A DNA stretch of 64,000 bases from positions 40,743 through 104,742 of the forward strand of contig CAITZM010000080.1 of the NCBI GenBank assembly GCA_903896925.1, given 5' to 3'. The translations under genes and the position numbers were made by a program. Within the stretch, counting starts at the first letter, position 1. Every line of letters begins with the position of its first letter. Under the pieces are notes generated by a model. The model made no database searches and was not told the origin of the DNA. It saw only the letters and a list, made by a program, of their open reading frames with translations. Shown one piece after another: positions 44,143-53,095 of the stretch. The stretch comes from an uncultured Lentisphaerota bacterium (lineage in GTDB: Bacteria > Verrucomicrobiota > Kiritimatiellia > CAIQIC01).

Positions 44143-47136
44143 ATGAGAATTCACGCCTTGCTCTTGTCCGCCGCGCTCGGCAGCGCGGCCTGCGCCGCGC
44201 CGGACATCCCGCTGCCCGGGCATCGTTTTGACTTTCCCGCACGACCGACGGCCGAAGGGGCGCCGCTGATCTACGAACACAGCGCGTCAGCCGGGCCGGA
44301 CGAGACCTTCCTGCTCGTCGGCGAAAACCTCACCACCAATCTTTTCGCCTGGGGCGAGAGCGCGCAGTCGCCAGCCGGTCAGGAATGGAAACCGCGCGTG
44401 CAGTTCCTGACCAACGGCCTGCTCGCGGCCACACTGCCGCAGAAGGCACAGGACGGCCTCTTCCTGGTGTGGGTCAAAAACGGGCACGGCTGGTCCGCGC
44501 CCGTCGTGCTCAACGCGCCGCAGCCGTGGTGGTGCAGCCAGGCGCGCGCCGAGCAGGGCGCGCGGGTCCGTATCTTCGGCCGCAACCTCACGCGGCGCCC
44601 CGATGCCCGTACCGCATTCGTCTGCCTCTCGCAACCTGGCAAAGCGGACCGCCGGATGGAGGCGGTGCGGGTGGGCCCCTACGAGGTGGAGTTTCTGCTC
44701 CCCGAAGACGTGACCGAGGGCAACTATCAGGCTTGGGTCCATGCCGGCGGCGGCGGAGAATTCGGCTGGGGTGGACCAGCCCCCTTGAACATCGTCCCCG
44801 CGCGGTTCAAAGGCAGCCTGCTCTCGAGCGAGGAGAAAAGCACCACCCTGCCCGCCGGCCTGACGGGCGCTGACATCCAGGCGGCCTTGGAGCAGCGGGC
44901 GTCACACGGGGGCGGCCTGGTCCGTTTGCCGGAAGGCACCTTCAACATCGCCACCACACTGCGCATCCCCGCCGGCGTGCGCCTCTCGGGCGCCGGTCGC
45001 GAGGCGACGCGGCTGCAGTTCATCCCTGACCCGGCGGTGCCGCTCCCCCGGCTCGGCGGCGACGGCTGGGGCCATGCGCCGGGAGCGATCCATACGCCCG
45101 GCGACCTGATGGAATATCAACTCGACGTGCCCACCACCGGCACGTGGACCGTCTGGCTGCGCTATGGCACCGACATGAGCCCGTGGAAGAAACCGGGCGT
45201 CAGTGATTGCTACACCCTCGCCGTCGACGGAGGCGAACCGGTCTGGCTCAAGCATCTCGACAACACCGGCAGCTTCGGTGCGTTCAAGTGGACGAAGTCG
45301 GCAGAGCTGAAGTTGACGGCGGGTCGCCACCTGCTCGTCTGGAAAAACGTCAAGGGCGGCGGCGCTTCTCTCGACGCCTTCGTCTTCGCGCTCGACAAAC
45401 AATTTGTTCCCGAGCAAACCCCGCCGCCTGCCCCGACGGCGCAGGTGGTCATCCAGCAGTGCGAGGAATGCTCGCGCTTCGTCTCCAAGGACGGCAACCT
45501 GCCCGGCGGCGATCATGCGGCCATCTGGCTTGCGGGCAATGGCGCGAGCGTCAGCGACCTGACAGTGCTCGGCGACGCGCGGCTGAACATCGGTGTCGCC
45601 ATCCGCGCGCCGCTGCCGCTCACCTGGCAGGCCGACAACCGCGTCCGGCGCATCCGCATCGCGGATTGCGACGGCAAGCAGGCCGAAAACTGCGGCGTCC
45701 ATGTGCAGAAGGCCGAGCGCGCGGCCGTCAGCGACTGCGAACTCTTCGGCCGCACGCCGCTCTTCATCTCCGGCGCACGCCGCGGCACCTTCAGCGGCAA
45801 CCGTCTGGTTTCGGTGACGCGTTTCGGCGGCAACGCCGAGGCCGCCATCCTCGGTCGCTGCGAACCCATCGAGGAATGCATCATCGAGAACAACCTGATT
45901 GCCTCGCCGCCCGGCGCCGAGGCCGGCGGCGCGACCGCACGCCGCCTGCTCTGGTTCTCCACCGGGCACGGCTCGATTGTCCACAACTGGATTGCGCACA
46001 ACGGTGTCGAGAGCCCCACGGCGCCCGGCGCCGCCGCAGGGGCGGGCCCGGCACGCTTCAGCGGCGTCGCGGGCACGGACCAGAATGTGGGCGAGATGAT
46101 TTTGTTCGAAGGCAACCACCGCACCGCGTACTTCGGCCCGCTCGCCGGCGCCGATGCGCAGAGCGTGACGTTGCCGAAGACGCTTCCGGCGACGCCGGAC
46201 AACCGGCTGGGCAACGTCAAACGCGAGCAGCTTGCGCACGACGCGGCCGGCAACGAGACACCCTACTGGCCGCCAAACATGGACGATGGTTCCGACGAAC
46301 CGCCGCTGCGCGAATACCACGTCACGATCCTCTCCGGCCGCGGGCAGGGGCAGACGCGGCGGGTCGTCACCCGCGCGGAGGAAAAGCTGGTGCTCGACCG
46401 GCCGTGGCGCGTCGCGCCCGCCGCCGGCAGCGTCGTGGCGGTGGCGACGATGTTCCATCAGAACCTGATCGTCGGCAACCATACGCCCGACGGCATGACC
46501 GGCATCCAGCTCTGGATCTCGTGCGTGGAAAACATCATCGCCGGCAACACCATCGCGCGCCAGCGCAAGCCGGGCCTCTATCTCTACGGCAACGGCACGA
46601 CGCTCGCCTCCTCGATGCCGCGCACGTGGAACCGCGGCATCAGCCCGCTCTTCTGGAACGTGGCCGAGGGCAACCGCGCCGAGGAATGCAGCGCCGGCGC
46701 GCTCGTCACCAGCGGCGACGCCGCCGCGCTGCCGGTCGAGTTCCCGCGCGCGCTCGGCAACGTCCTGCGCCACAATTCCTTCATCCGCAGCCGCACCGAT
46801 GGCGTCGTCCTCACCAGCCGCAGCCCGGCCAAGGGCGTGACCGACACCTCCGCTTCCGTGGCCGGCACCATCGTCGAGTTCAACGTCGTGCGCGACGCCG
46901 CGACCGCCTATCACGCCGCCGCCAGCGCCGACGCCACGGTGCTGCGCCGCAACCACGCCTACTTCTGGTACCCGGTGAACAACGCCACCAACGCGCCGGT
47001 CGCCTTCCAGGTAGACAGCACCAACACCACCTGCGCCATCGAGCAGAACTCCATCGAGGGCATCCACGGCGTCCATGACGCCCGCATCGTGGACCTCAAA
47101 CTCCCCGACGGCACCCGCCGCTTGCCGGAAAAATGA
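44143..47136 (+). CDS. Very large secreted right-handed beta-helix protein with inserted carbohydrate-binding-like domain
   Basis: 997 residues. A signal peptide (MRIHALLLSAALGSAACAAP) is followed by Ig/IPT-like beta domains (about 25-220). The beta-helix starts at TLPAGLTGADIQAALEQRAS. A ~110-residue insertion (about 315-425: GDLMEYQLDVPTTGTWTVWL ... LDAFVFALD) resembles a carbohydrate-binding or PA14-like sandwich. The parallel beta-helix then continues to the end with repeated N-x-I/L rungs. It may be a polysaccharide lyase or an inactive carbohydrate binder; no catalytic set is recognised. AGGAAA precedes ATG 44143. The long hydrophilic N-terminal extension upstream is repeat sequence and not coding. 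Confidence 0.82.
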   Translation: MRIHALLLSAALGSAACAAPDIPLPGHRFDFPARPTAEGAPLIYEHSASAGPDETFLLVGENLTTNLFAWGESAQSPAGQEWKPRVQFLTNGLLAATLPQKAQDGLFLVWVKNGHGWSAPVVLNAPQPWWCSQARAEQGARVRIFGRNLTRRPDARTAFVCLSQPGKADRRMEAVRVGPYEVEFLLPEDVTEGNYQAWVHAGGGGEFGWGGPAPLNIVPARFKGSLLSSEEKSTTLPAGLTGADIQAALEQRASHGGGLVRLPEGTFNIATTLRIPAGVRLSGAGREATRLQFIPDPAVPLPRLGGDGWGHAPGAIHTPGDLMEYQLDVPTTGTWTVWLRYGTDMSPWKKPGVSDCYTLAVDGGEPVWLKHLDNTGSFGAFKWTKSAELKLTAGRHLLVWKNVKGGGASLDAFVFALDKQFVPEQTPPPAPTAQVVIQQCEECSRFVSKDGNLPGGDHAAIWLAGNGASVSDLTVLGDARLNIGVAIRAPLPLTWQADNRVRRIRIADCDGKQAENCGVHVQKAERAAVSDCELFGRTPLFISGARRGTFSGNRLVSVTRFGGNAEAAILGRCEPIEECIIENNLIASPPGAEAGGATARRLLWFSTGHGSIVHNWIAHNGVESPTAPGAAAGAGPARFSGVAGTDQNVGEMILFEGNHRTAYFGPLAGADAQSVTLPKTLPATPDNRLGNVKREQLAHDAAGNETPYWPPNMDDGSDEPPLREYHVTILSGRGQGQTRRVVTRAEEKLVLDRPWRVAPAAGSVVAVATMFHQNLIVGNHTPDGMTGIQLWISCVENIIAGNTIARQRKPGLYLYGNGTTLASSMPRTWNRGISPLFWNVAEGNRAEECSAGALVTSGDAAALPVEFPRALGNVLRHNSFIRSRTDGVVLTSRSPAKGVTDTSASVAGTIVEFNVVRDAATAYHAAASADATVLRRNHAYFWYPVNNATNAPVAFQVDSTNTTCAIEQNSIEGIHGVHDARIVDLKLPDGTRRLPEK

Positions 47137-47467
47137 CGAACATCCGACCCGGCAAAATCTTACCACTGAGGTCACAGAGGCCGGAAAGAGGTTCACTGAG
47201 GGAGTCAACGCAAAGGGCCAAACCGCAATACAGCGGTGTCGGAAGCCGGCCCGCACCCACTCTGCTGTAGCCGGGGTCGTTGACCCCGGCGCACCACGTC
47301 AGGCCCTGGCCAGGTTGTTTCTGCGAGGGATGTCCGACACCGGCTTGGTTTGTATTGGTTTGTCTGGCGGACGGCGCGGCGCGCCGTCCCTACCTTCCGT
47401 GCCAACCGTGTTCATCCGTGGCTACTTCTTCTTGGCGTTCTTGGCGCCTTGGCGGTTCATTCTGTGT
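47137..47467. other. Intergenic region made of dispersed repeats
   Basis: 331 bases between two converging genes with no credible gene. It contains ACCACTGAGGTCACAGAGG (about 47163), CTGTAGCCGGGGTCGTTGAC folding with CCCCGGC (about 47263-47290), a hairpin GGACGGCGCGGCGCGCCGTCC (47369-47389), and word-like strings GTTCATCCGTGGCTA and CTTGGCGTTCTTGGCGCC just after the HzsA-like stop. Similar phrases are familiar from intergenic DNA of other environmental bacteria. Confidence 0.6.
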
Positions 47468-49945
47468 CTACTGCAAAATCGCCTGCGCGACTTCGCCGCG
47501 GAGCTGCGCCTCGCCGGGTGCCTTCTCGAAGACGCCGTAGAAGAGGCCGACGCAATCCTGCCAGAGCGTGAGCCGGTGGAAATCCTCCGGAGAGAGCTTC
47601 ACGTCGTGGTGGCCCTTCTCCAGCAGCGCGATCAGGGGCGCGGCGTGCGCGCCGAACTTGCCGGGGATCGTGCGGTACCCATCGCCGTAGCTGAAGAAGG
47701 AGTATTTTTGGAGCGCATTGTAGGAGGCGTAGAAATGGTTCTGGATCGGCTCGCGCTTTAGATTCGGCGCCTTGCCGGGATTCTTGTCGTGGCAGGCGAC
47801 GCAGTTGCGCTCCAGCACGGGCTGGACGAGACGCGGGTAGCTGAACGGGTTCGCACCCTCGACATCCGGCTGCGGCACCGAGGGCGCCCGGCGCAGCGCG
47901 AGCGGCGTGGCTGTGGGGGCGGTGGCGATTTGGTGCTTGGGCTCGTGGCAGCCGGCGCAGACGAGCTTCTCGCCGTTGCGGACCGCGGTGCCGGAGCGCA
48001 TGGACTGCACGGCCATGCCGCGCTCATCCACGAGTTGGAAGAACAGCTCGCGGTTGGCAGGCACCTTGAAGTAGGCGCTGCCATCGCTCTCGATCGGCAC
48101 GGTACCCAGCACCCAGCGCGCGTTCACGATCGAGTCCCGGGCTTCCGCCATGCGCTGGCCGGTCTGATGCGGCGCCAGGCCACCCGAGGGCACCGAGCAC
48201 GGCAACACCTGCAGGATGCGGAGCGTGGTGGCCTTCGTGCCCGCCGGCAGCGGGCGGAGCGTGTTGAAAATATTCAGCACCGCCATCGTGCCCTCCCCGG
48301 CATCACCGGGCTTCAACGGTTTGTCTTCCGCGACGGAGGTCGGCGTGCGCTGCACGGACTGCAGCGCGGTCGGGCGCAGCGGGATCGGGCTGGAGCAGCC
48401 GATCTCCGGGTCACGGTAGAGCAGCTCCTTGTTGCCGAACGCATCCACGAGGTAGATGCCGTAGTCGCCGTTCGCGTTGCGGGATTTCACGGCGCCGGCC
48501 TGCGCAGCGTCATAGACGCACAGGAAGTAATTTTCGCCGAGTGGCCACGGCGTCCCATAGGCCTGCGCCCCGCCCTGGCTCTCCGGGAAACCCACGTCCG
48601 GCGTAAGGCGCCGGACCGGGCCCATCGCATCGTCGTCGGACACGCGCGGGTCGATCAGGACGAGCGAGCCGAACGCCTGCCCGTGGTGCGGCGCGGCGGT
48701 GGCGATGAATTTGGGCGAGCCGGGGATCGCGCGCACGCCGAGCTCCATGTCCGCCCGCAGGTTGCGCGGCGCAAAGTTGCCGTGCAGCGCGCGCGGGTCG
48801 GTGCCGTCGAGCCGGGTGATCCACGGCACGTGCGCGATGCAGCCGTGCCGGTCGATATAATCCCAGCGGGTCCAGATGATGCGGCCGTCGTGCGTCACGC
48901 TCGGCCCCCACTCGTTGCTGTCGTGGATGCTGAGGAGGTTGATGCCGCTGCCGTCGGCGGCCATGTCGTAGAGGTTGTAGAGCGGGCACGCGCGGCCGCA
49001 GCGGAGGTAGCCACCGCGCCGCTCGCTGATGAACGCGACCCGGCCGTTCGGCAGCCAGCACGGGTCGAACTCGTTCCACGTGCCGTCGGTGACCTGCCGC
49101 AGGTCGCTGCCGTCGACGTTGACCTTGAAGATGTGGAAGCAGCGGCCCTCGGCCCAGTGGCCGCGCGCCGGATCCTCGTGCATCTTCTGGTCGCGGTCGC
49201 CGCGGCACTCGCAGTAGGCGAAAAGGATTTCCTTCCCGTCATAGGAGAGCGCCGGTGAAAGGAACGCGCCACCCTGTGTTTCGTCGCCGGACAGCAGCCG
49301 CACGCCGTCGTACCGCAGGTTCGCGGCCGCCGCGTTGCTGCTGAGCAGCTTCTGGCCCTGGAGCCGGCCATTCTTCACGGTGGCCTCCGCCAGCACATCG
49401 CGCACCTCCGGCTGCTCGCCGAACGGATGCTTCAGCACGAACAGACCGCCGCCCGGCCGCGCGGTGATGCCGTAGAACTGGTCGCACATGTGGTTGTAAA
49501 TGCCGCGGTGCCGCTTGACGAAGAGCAGTTGGTCGAAATCCAGCAGCGGATTGGCGAAGGCGATCTGCCGCCGGAGCTGGCAGGCCTGGTCGAAGAGCGT
49601 ACGGCGCGCCAGCGCATCGCCGGGCGCGGCGAGTGCGGAGTTTTTTTGCAGTGCGGCGAGCTGCCGGCCCAGTTCCGCCAGTTTCGGCGCAGGCGCGCTG
49701 TGCTGCAGGTCGGCGAGCAGCGCCGCCGTGCGGCGCAGTACGATGTCGGCCGGGTCGCGGTCGCTTTCGAGGAGCAGCGACTCCGGCCGGAAGGTCTCGC
49801 CGGCGACCTTGGCGAAGGCCGGGCGCGAGGCCAGGTCGTGTTGGAGCGCCGCAAACTGCTGGTCCAACTCCGTCTCCAGCGCGCCCGTCGCCGCCGCCGC
49901 GACGCACGCCAGCCCGCAAAATATGCCGCCGAACAGGATTTTCAT
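47468..49945 (-). CDS. Hydrazine-synthase-alpha-like beta-propeller protein with two c-type haem sites
   Basis: 825 residues, exported (MKILFGGIFCGLACVAAAA). A helical N-terminal part is followed by a TolB-like propeller (DGTWNEFDPCWLPNGRVAFISERRGG and similar blades) and two haem-c motifs near the C-terminus, CAGCH and CVACH. This is the architecture of proteins matching the middle domain of hydrazine synthase alpha, which are widespread outside anammox bacteria. With no other anammox gene here, hydrazine synthesis is very unlikely; a periplasmic redox or glycan-linked role is more plausible. GCGAGG lies before the ATG. Monocistronic. Confidence 0.82.
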   Translation of the reverse strand: MKILFGGIFCGLACVAAAATGALETELDQQFAALQHDLASRPAFAKVAGETFRPESLLLESDRDPADIVLRRTAALLADLQHSAPAPKLAELGRQLAALQKNSALAAPGDALARRTLFDQACQLRRQIAFANPLLDFDQLLFVKRHRGIYNHMCDQFYGITARPGGGLFVLKHPFGEQPEVRDVLAEATVKNGRLQGQKLLSSNAAAANLRYDGVRLLSGDETQGGAFLSPALSYDGKEILFAYCECRGDRDQKMHEDPARGHWAEGRCFHIFKVNVDGSDLRQVTDGTWNEFDPCWLPNGRVAFISERRGGYLRCGRACPLYNLYDMAADGSGINLLSIHDSNEWGPSVTHDGRIIWTRWDYIDRHGCIAHVPWITRLDGTDPRALHGNFAPRNLRADMELGVRAIPGSPKFIATAAPHHGQAFGSLVLIDPRVSDDDAMGPVRRLTPDVGFPESQGGAQAYGTPWPLGENYFLCVYDAAQAGAVKSRNANGDYGIYLVDAFGNKELLYRDPEIGCSSPIPLRPTALQSVQRTPTSVAEDKPLKPGDAGEGTMAVLNIFNTLRPLPAGTKATTLRILQVLPCSVPSGGLAPHQTGQRMAEARDSIVNARWVLGTVPIESDGSAYFKVPANRELFFQLVDERGMAVQSMRSGTAVRNGEKLVCAGCHEPKHQIATAPTATPLALRRAPSVPQPDVEGANPFSYPRLVQPVLERNCVACHDKNPGKAPNLKREPIQNHFYASYNALQKYSFFSYGDGYRTIPGKFGAHAAPLIALLEKGHHDVKLSPEDFHRLTLWQDCVGLFYGVFEKAPGEAQLRGEVAQAILQ

Positions 49946-50485
49946 ATCAGCCTCGCTACCATCACGGGAACAACGCCCCGCCGCACCGATTATTTTACCA
50001 GTGAAGCCATCTGGCGGCTACCTCACAAACCTCGATAGCCCAATCAAGCCATGCGACCAAACGGCAGACTGTTGCATTTAGGACACGACTAAAATGCAAT
50101 TGCCTGCATTTTGGGCGGGTGGTCGTGGTGAAGTGGGGCATCGGCGGGTATCCAATGATTGTTGACGCTTCCAGGAACAGGGCGTGATGGAACATGGGAG
50201 TCTTGCGCAGAGACACCACTGGTGAACCAGGCCGCGTGTTCCGGCTAACTGGGAGCGGCGGTATTCCCGTCTTCGTCCAGGTACTGCGCCGGGGCAAGCC
50301 AGCCGCCGCAGGATCGACGCCAGGCACGGGCTCTTCTCGTGCGGATACCTCGGTATCCGAGGTATCGGGCACACGTTGCGGGCGGCAGGTCTTCGCGATC
50401 TGGATGGCAGGGCCTGCAGGTTTGCTTTGCCGCTGGCGGCGCTTTGCGCTGGCCAGCAACGGGGGGATTGCGGCATATTCCCGCC
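49946..50485. other. 540-base intergenic region without a recognised gene
   Basis: Lies between the divergent HzsA-like gene and trpA, so it should contain both promoters, but no convincing -35/-10 pair was found. Reading frames here give low-complexity, unrecognisable proteins. The only clear structure is the perfect inverted repeat at 50344-50366. Confidence 0.5.
50344..50366. repeat. Perfect 10-bp inverted repeat with 3-base loop
   Basis: GATACCTCGG, TAT, CCGAGGTATC: a perfect 23-base palindrome 120 bases before trpA. It could be an operator for a dimeric regulator or a transcript hairpin. No oligo-T tail follows, so it is not a standard terminator. Confidence 0.7.
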
Positions 50486-51313
50486 ATGCCGAAAACGAAA
50501 CTGCTTCAGCCGCCGACGCGCATCGCGGCGCGCTTCACCGACCTGCGCGCCCGCGGGCGGAAGGGCTTCATCGCCTACGTCACCGGCGGCGACCCCAGCC
50601 TGGCGGCGACCGAGGACATCATCCTGCGCCTCGAGGACGCGGGCGTGGACGTGGTCGAACTGGGTGTGCCGTTCTCCGACCCGCTCGCCGACGGCCCCGT
50701 CATCCAGGAGGCCGCGGGCCGCGCGCTCGCGGCGGGCTCCACCTGGTCGCGGCTGATCGCGATGGTCGCGCGGTTGCGGCGGCGTTCGGAAGTGCCGCTG
50801 CTGTTGTTCAGCTACCTCAACCCCCTGCTCGTGCGCGGCTTCGACCGCACGGCGCGCGACGCCGCGGCGGCGGGCGCCGACGGCTTCCTGATCCTCGACC
50901 TGCCCGTGGAAGAGGCCGCAAAGAATTTCCAGACCCTGGACAAGCTGAACCTCGACCACATCGGCCTCGTCACGCCGACGAGCCCTGCGGAGCGCATCCG
51001 GCGGATCGTCGCGGCGTCGAGCGGCTTCGTCTACTGCGTCTCGCGCGAGGGCGTCACCGGCATGCAGCAGCAGCTCGCACCCGGCGCGGTGAAGCTGGTG
51101 CAGGCGACGCAGCGGCTGACCAAACTGCCGGTCGCGCTCGGCTTCGGCATCGCAACGCCGGCGCATGCCGCCGCGGCGGCTCAGGATGCGGACGCCATCG
51201 TTGTCGGCAGCGCGATCGTGGACCGCTTCCACAAGGCGGCGCACTCGCCCGCCGGCCGCGCCGCCGCCACGCGCTGGGTCGGAGATTTGGTCAAAGCCGT
51301 GAAAGCTGTCTGA
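50486..51313 (+). CDS. trpA: Tryptophan synthase alpha subunit
   Basis: 275-residue TIM barrel that cleaves indole-3-glycerol phosphate to indole and glyceraldehyde 3-phosphate as partner of TrpB. The catalytic Glu and Asp are in VVELGVPFSDPLADGP; phosphate-binding GFGI and VVGSAIVD are present. ATG 50486 is chosen by family start (MPKTKLLQPPTRIAARFTDL); an upstream extension would run across the intergenic palindrome. No trpB or other trp gene is adjacent, so it is separated from the pathway. The following gene is 76 bases away. Confidence 0.95.
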   Translation: MPKTKLLQPPTRIAARFTDLRARGRKGFIAYVTGGDPSLAATEDIILRLEDAGVDVVELGVPFSDPLADGPVIQEAAGRALAAGSTWSRLIAMVARLRRRSEVPLLLFSYLNPLLVRGFDRTARDAAAAGADGFLILDLPVEEAAKNFQTLDKLNLDHIGLVTPTSPAERIRRIVAASSGFVYCVSREGVTGMQQQLAPGAVKLVQATQRLTKLPVALGFGIATPAHAAAAAQDADAIVVGSAIVDRFHKAAHSPAGRAAATRWVGDLVKAVKAV

Positions 51314-51350
51314 ACCAAAGCTTACGAAGAAAACGAAGCAGAGCAGTCGT

Positions 51351-51378
51351 CCACAGATTACGCAGATTTCACAGATTA
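51351..51378. repeat. Word-like tandem repeat (ACAGATT type) before manC
   Basis: CCACAGATTACGCAGATT, then TCACAGATTA: three imperfect copies of CAGATT at 9-10 base steps, ending 12 bases before the manC ATG and touching its AGGAGA ribosome site. The same phrase is common between genes in unrelated environmental genomes. Confidence 0.65.
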
Positions 51379-51389
51379 AGAGGAGAAGC

Positions 51390-52529
51390 ATGAAAAAGAA
51401 AACTCGACCCTCGGCCCCCGCCACCCGTCCCTCGGCACCCGCCCCTCGTTCCGCCTTCTTCGCCGTGATCATGGCCGGCGGCAAGGGCGAGCGGTTCTGG
51501 CCGGCGAGCACCGCGAAGAAGCCGAAACAGCTGCTCGCGCTCGTCGGCGAGAAGACGCTGCTGGCGCAGGCCGTGGACCGGCTGGAAGGGCTGATCCCGC
51601 CACAGAATATCTTCGTCATCACCAACCGCGACATCGTCAAGGAGGCGCGCAAGGCGGCCCCCATGCTGCCGGCGAAGCAGATCATCGGCGAGCCGGTCGG
51701 GCGCGACACCGCCGCCGCGATCGCGCTCGGCGCGGCGCTGATCGGTGCACGCGACCCGAACGCGTCGTTCTGCGTGCTGACCGCCGACCACATCATCGGC
51801 GACCGCCCGCTGTTCCAGCGCACGCTGCGCGAGGGCCTCAAGCTGGCGGCCCAAAACGACGTGCTTATCACCATCGGCATCCAGCCGGCGTTTCCAAGCA
51901 CCGGCTTCGGCTATGTCGAGGCCGGCGATGTGCTCGCGGAGAACGACGGCATCACGTTCCTCAAGGCGCGGCGGTTCGTCGAGAAGCCGAATGCGGAGAC
52001 GGCTGAAGACTACGTGAACACCGGCCGCTACTTCTGGAACGCGGGCATGTTCATCTGGTCGCTGGCCGCCGTGCGCAAGGCGATCGCGCAGTTCCGCCCG
52101 CAGTTGCTGCCCATGATGGCGCGCGTCGGGAAGACGCGCACCGCGGCGCAGCTCGAGGCCGCGATGAACAAGGAATACCCGAAGCTCGAAAAGATCTCCG
52201 TGGACTACGCGCTGATGGAGAAGGCCAACAACATCGTCATGATCCGCGGCGTGTTCCCGTGGGACGATGTCGGCTCCTGGCCGGCGCTGGAAAACCACAT
52301 CGCCAAGGACGCCGCCAACAACACGGTGGTCGGCACCTGCGAGAACCTGGACGCGAGCGGCAATATCGTCCTGTCGCGCGGACACCTGACGGCGCTCATC
52401 GGCGTAAAGGATTTGATCGTCGTGCAGGCCGCAGGCGTCACGCTCGTGTGCCCCAAGGCGCGCGCGCAGGACATCAAGAAGATGGTCGAGAAGCTGCGCG
52501 CCACGAAAACCTACGACAAGGTGCTTTGA
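51390..52529 (+). CDS. manC: Mannose-1-phosphate guanylyltransferase
   Basis: 379-residue nucleotidyltransferase making GDP-mannose from mannose-1-phosphate and GTP. Signature loop FFAVIMAGGKGERFWPAST followed by PKQLLAL; VLTADHII, FVEKP and WNAGMF are the usual mannose pyrophosphorylase motifs. It lacks the C-terminal isomerase domain of bifunctional ManC proteins. An N-terminal tail with RPSAPA repeated precedes the domain. AGGAGA precedes ATG 51390. It shares one base with ruvX (TGATG). It could feed the 24-43 kb exopolysaccharide system. Confidence 0.92.
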   Translation: MKKKTRPSAPATRPSAPAPRSAFFAVIMAGGKGERFWPASTAKKPKQLLALVGEKTLLAQAVDRLEGLIPPQNIFVITNRDIVKEARKAAPMLPAKQIIGEPVGRDTAAAIALGAALIGARDPNASFCVLTADHIIGDRPLFQRTLREGLKLAAQNDVLITIGIQPAFPSTGFGYVEAGDVLAENDGITFLKARRFVEKPNAETAEDYVNTGRYFWNAGMFIWSLAAVRKAIAQFRPQLLPMMARVGKTRTAAQLEAAMNKEYPKLEKISVDYALMEKANNIVMIRGVFPWDDVGSWPALENHIAKDAANNTVVGTCENLDASGNIVLSRGHLTALIGVKDLIVVQAAGVTLVCPKARAQDIKKMVEKLRATKTYDKVL

Positions 52530-52975
52530 TGGGCCGCATCCTCGGCCTCGACTTCGGCAGCAAGCGGCTTGGCTTTGCCCTGAGCGATCCCACCGGCATG
52601 CTCGCCACGCCGCACTCCGTCGAGACGCTGGCCGATGCGAACCAGGCCCTCAACGTCATCGAGCGCAAGTGCAAGGAAACCGGCGCGGCCAGGCTGGTCA
52701 TCGGTCTGCCCAAGAACATGAACGGCACGCTCGGCCCCGCCGCGGAAGGCGTCCTGAAGCTCAAGGAGCAGCTGGAGCAGCGCCTGACCATCCCGATCGA
52801 AACGTGGGACGAACGCCTGAGCACCGTCAGCGCGCACATCGCCATGCGCGAGTCCGACCTCTCGCGCGACCGGCGCAAGCAGATCGTGGACAAGCTCGCC
52901 GCGCAGATCTTCCTGCAGAGCTACCTTGATGCGCATGCGGCACCTATGGATGATGGTGAGATGGTGAATGGTTGA
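52529..52975 (+). CDS. ruvX: Putative pre-16S rRNA nuclease / Holliday junction resolvase-like RuvX (YqgF)
   Basis: 148-residue RNase H-fold protein of the YqgF family. The opening MGRILGLDFGSKRLGFALSD carries the first catalytic Asp, VIGLPKNMNGT the conserved Gly-Leu-Pro, and WDERLSTV the Glu. RKQIVDKLAAQIFLQSYL is the C-terminal helix. The last ~9 residues (MDDGEMVNG) are encoded by an ATGGTGAATGG-type repeat and are probably not ancestral. Its start overlaps the manC stop (TGATG). Confidence 0.93.
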   Translation: MGRILGLDFGSKRLGFALSDPTGMLATPHSVETLADANQALNVIERKCKETGAARLVIGLPKNMNGTLGPAAEGVLKLKEQLEQRLTIPIETWDERLSTVSAHIAMRESDLSRDRRKQIVDKLAAQIFLQSYLDAHAAPMDDGEMVNG

Positions 52976-53095
52976 TGGAAGATGAAGAGGAAAAATTCCG
53001 CCGCACATCCGATCTGCTCCATAAACCATTCTTCATCAGCCATGGCTTCTGCCCCGTCCACCATTAACCATTCGCCCTCCTCCATTTCCCCTTCC
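52945..53095. repeat. ATGGTGAATGG / CCATTAACCATT word-like repeats between ruvX and truA
   Basis: The plus strand has ATGGATGATGGTGAGATGG and ATGGTGAATGGTTGATGG, then the opposite-sense words CCATAAACCATTC, CCACCATTAACCATTCGCC and CCTCCATTTCC. The whole 150 bases are built from these short related phrases. They supply the last codons of ruvX and the apparent first ~40 codons upstream of truA. Confidence 0.6.

Noticed and set aside
47468..49945. Evidence of anammox metabolism
   Set aside because: Only the alpha-like subunit is present, with no beta/gamma subunit or hydrazine dehydrogenase. Such homologues are widespread in non-anammox bacteria.
49995..50459. 154-codon minus-strand frame in the gap before trpA
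   Set aside because: No recognisable domain, runs through the palindrome, no ribosome site and skewed composition.
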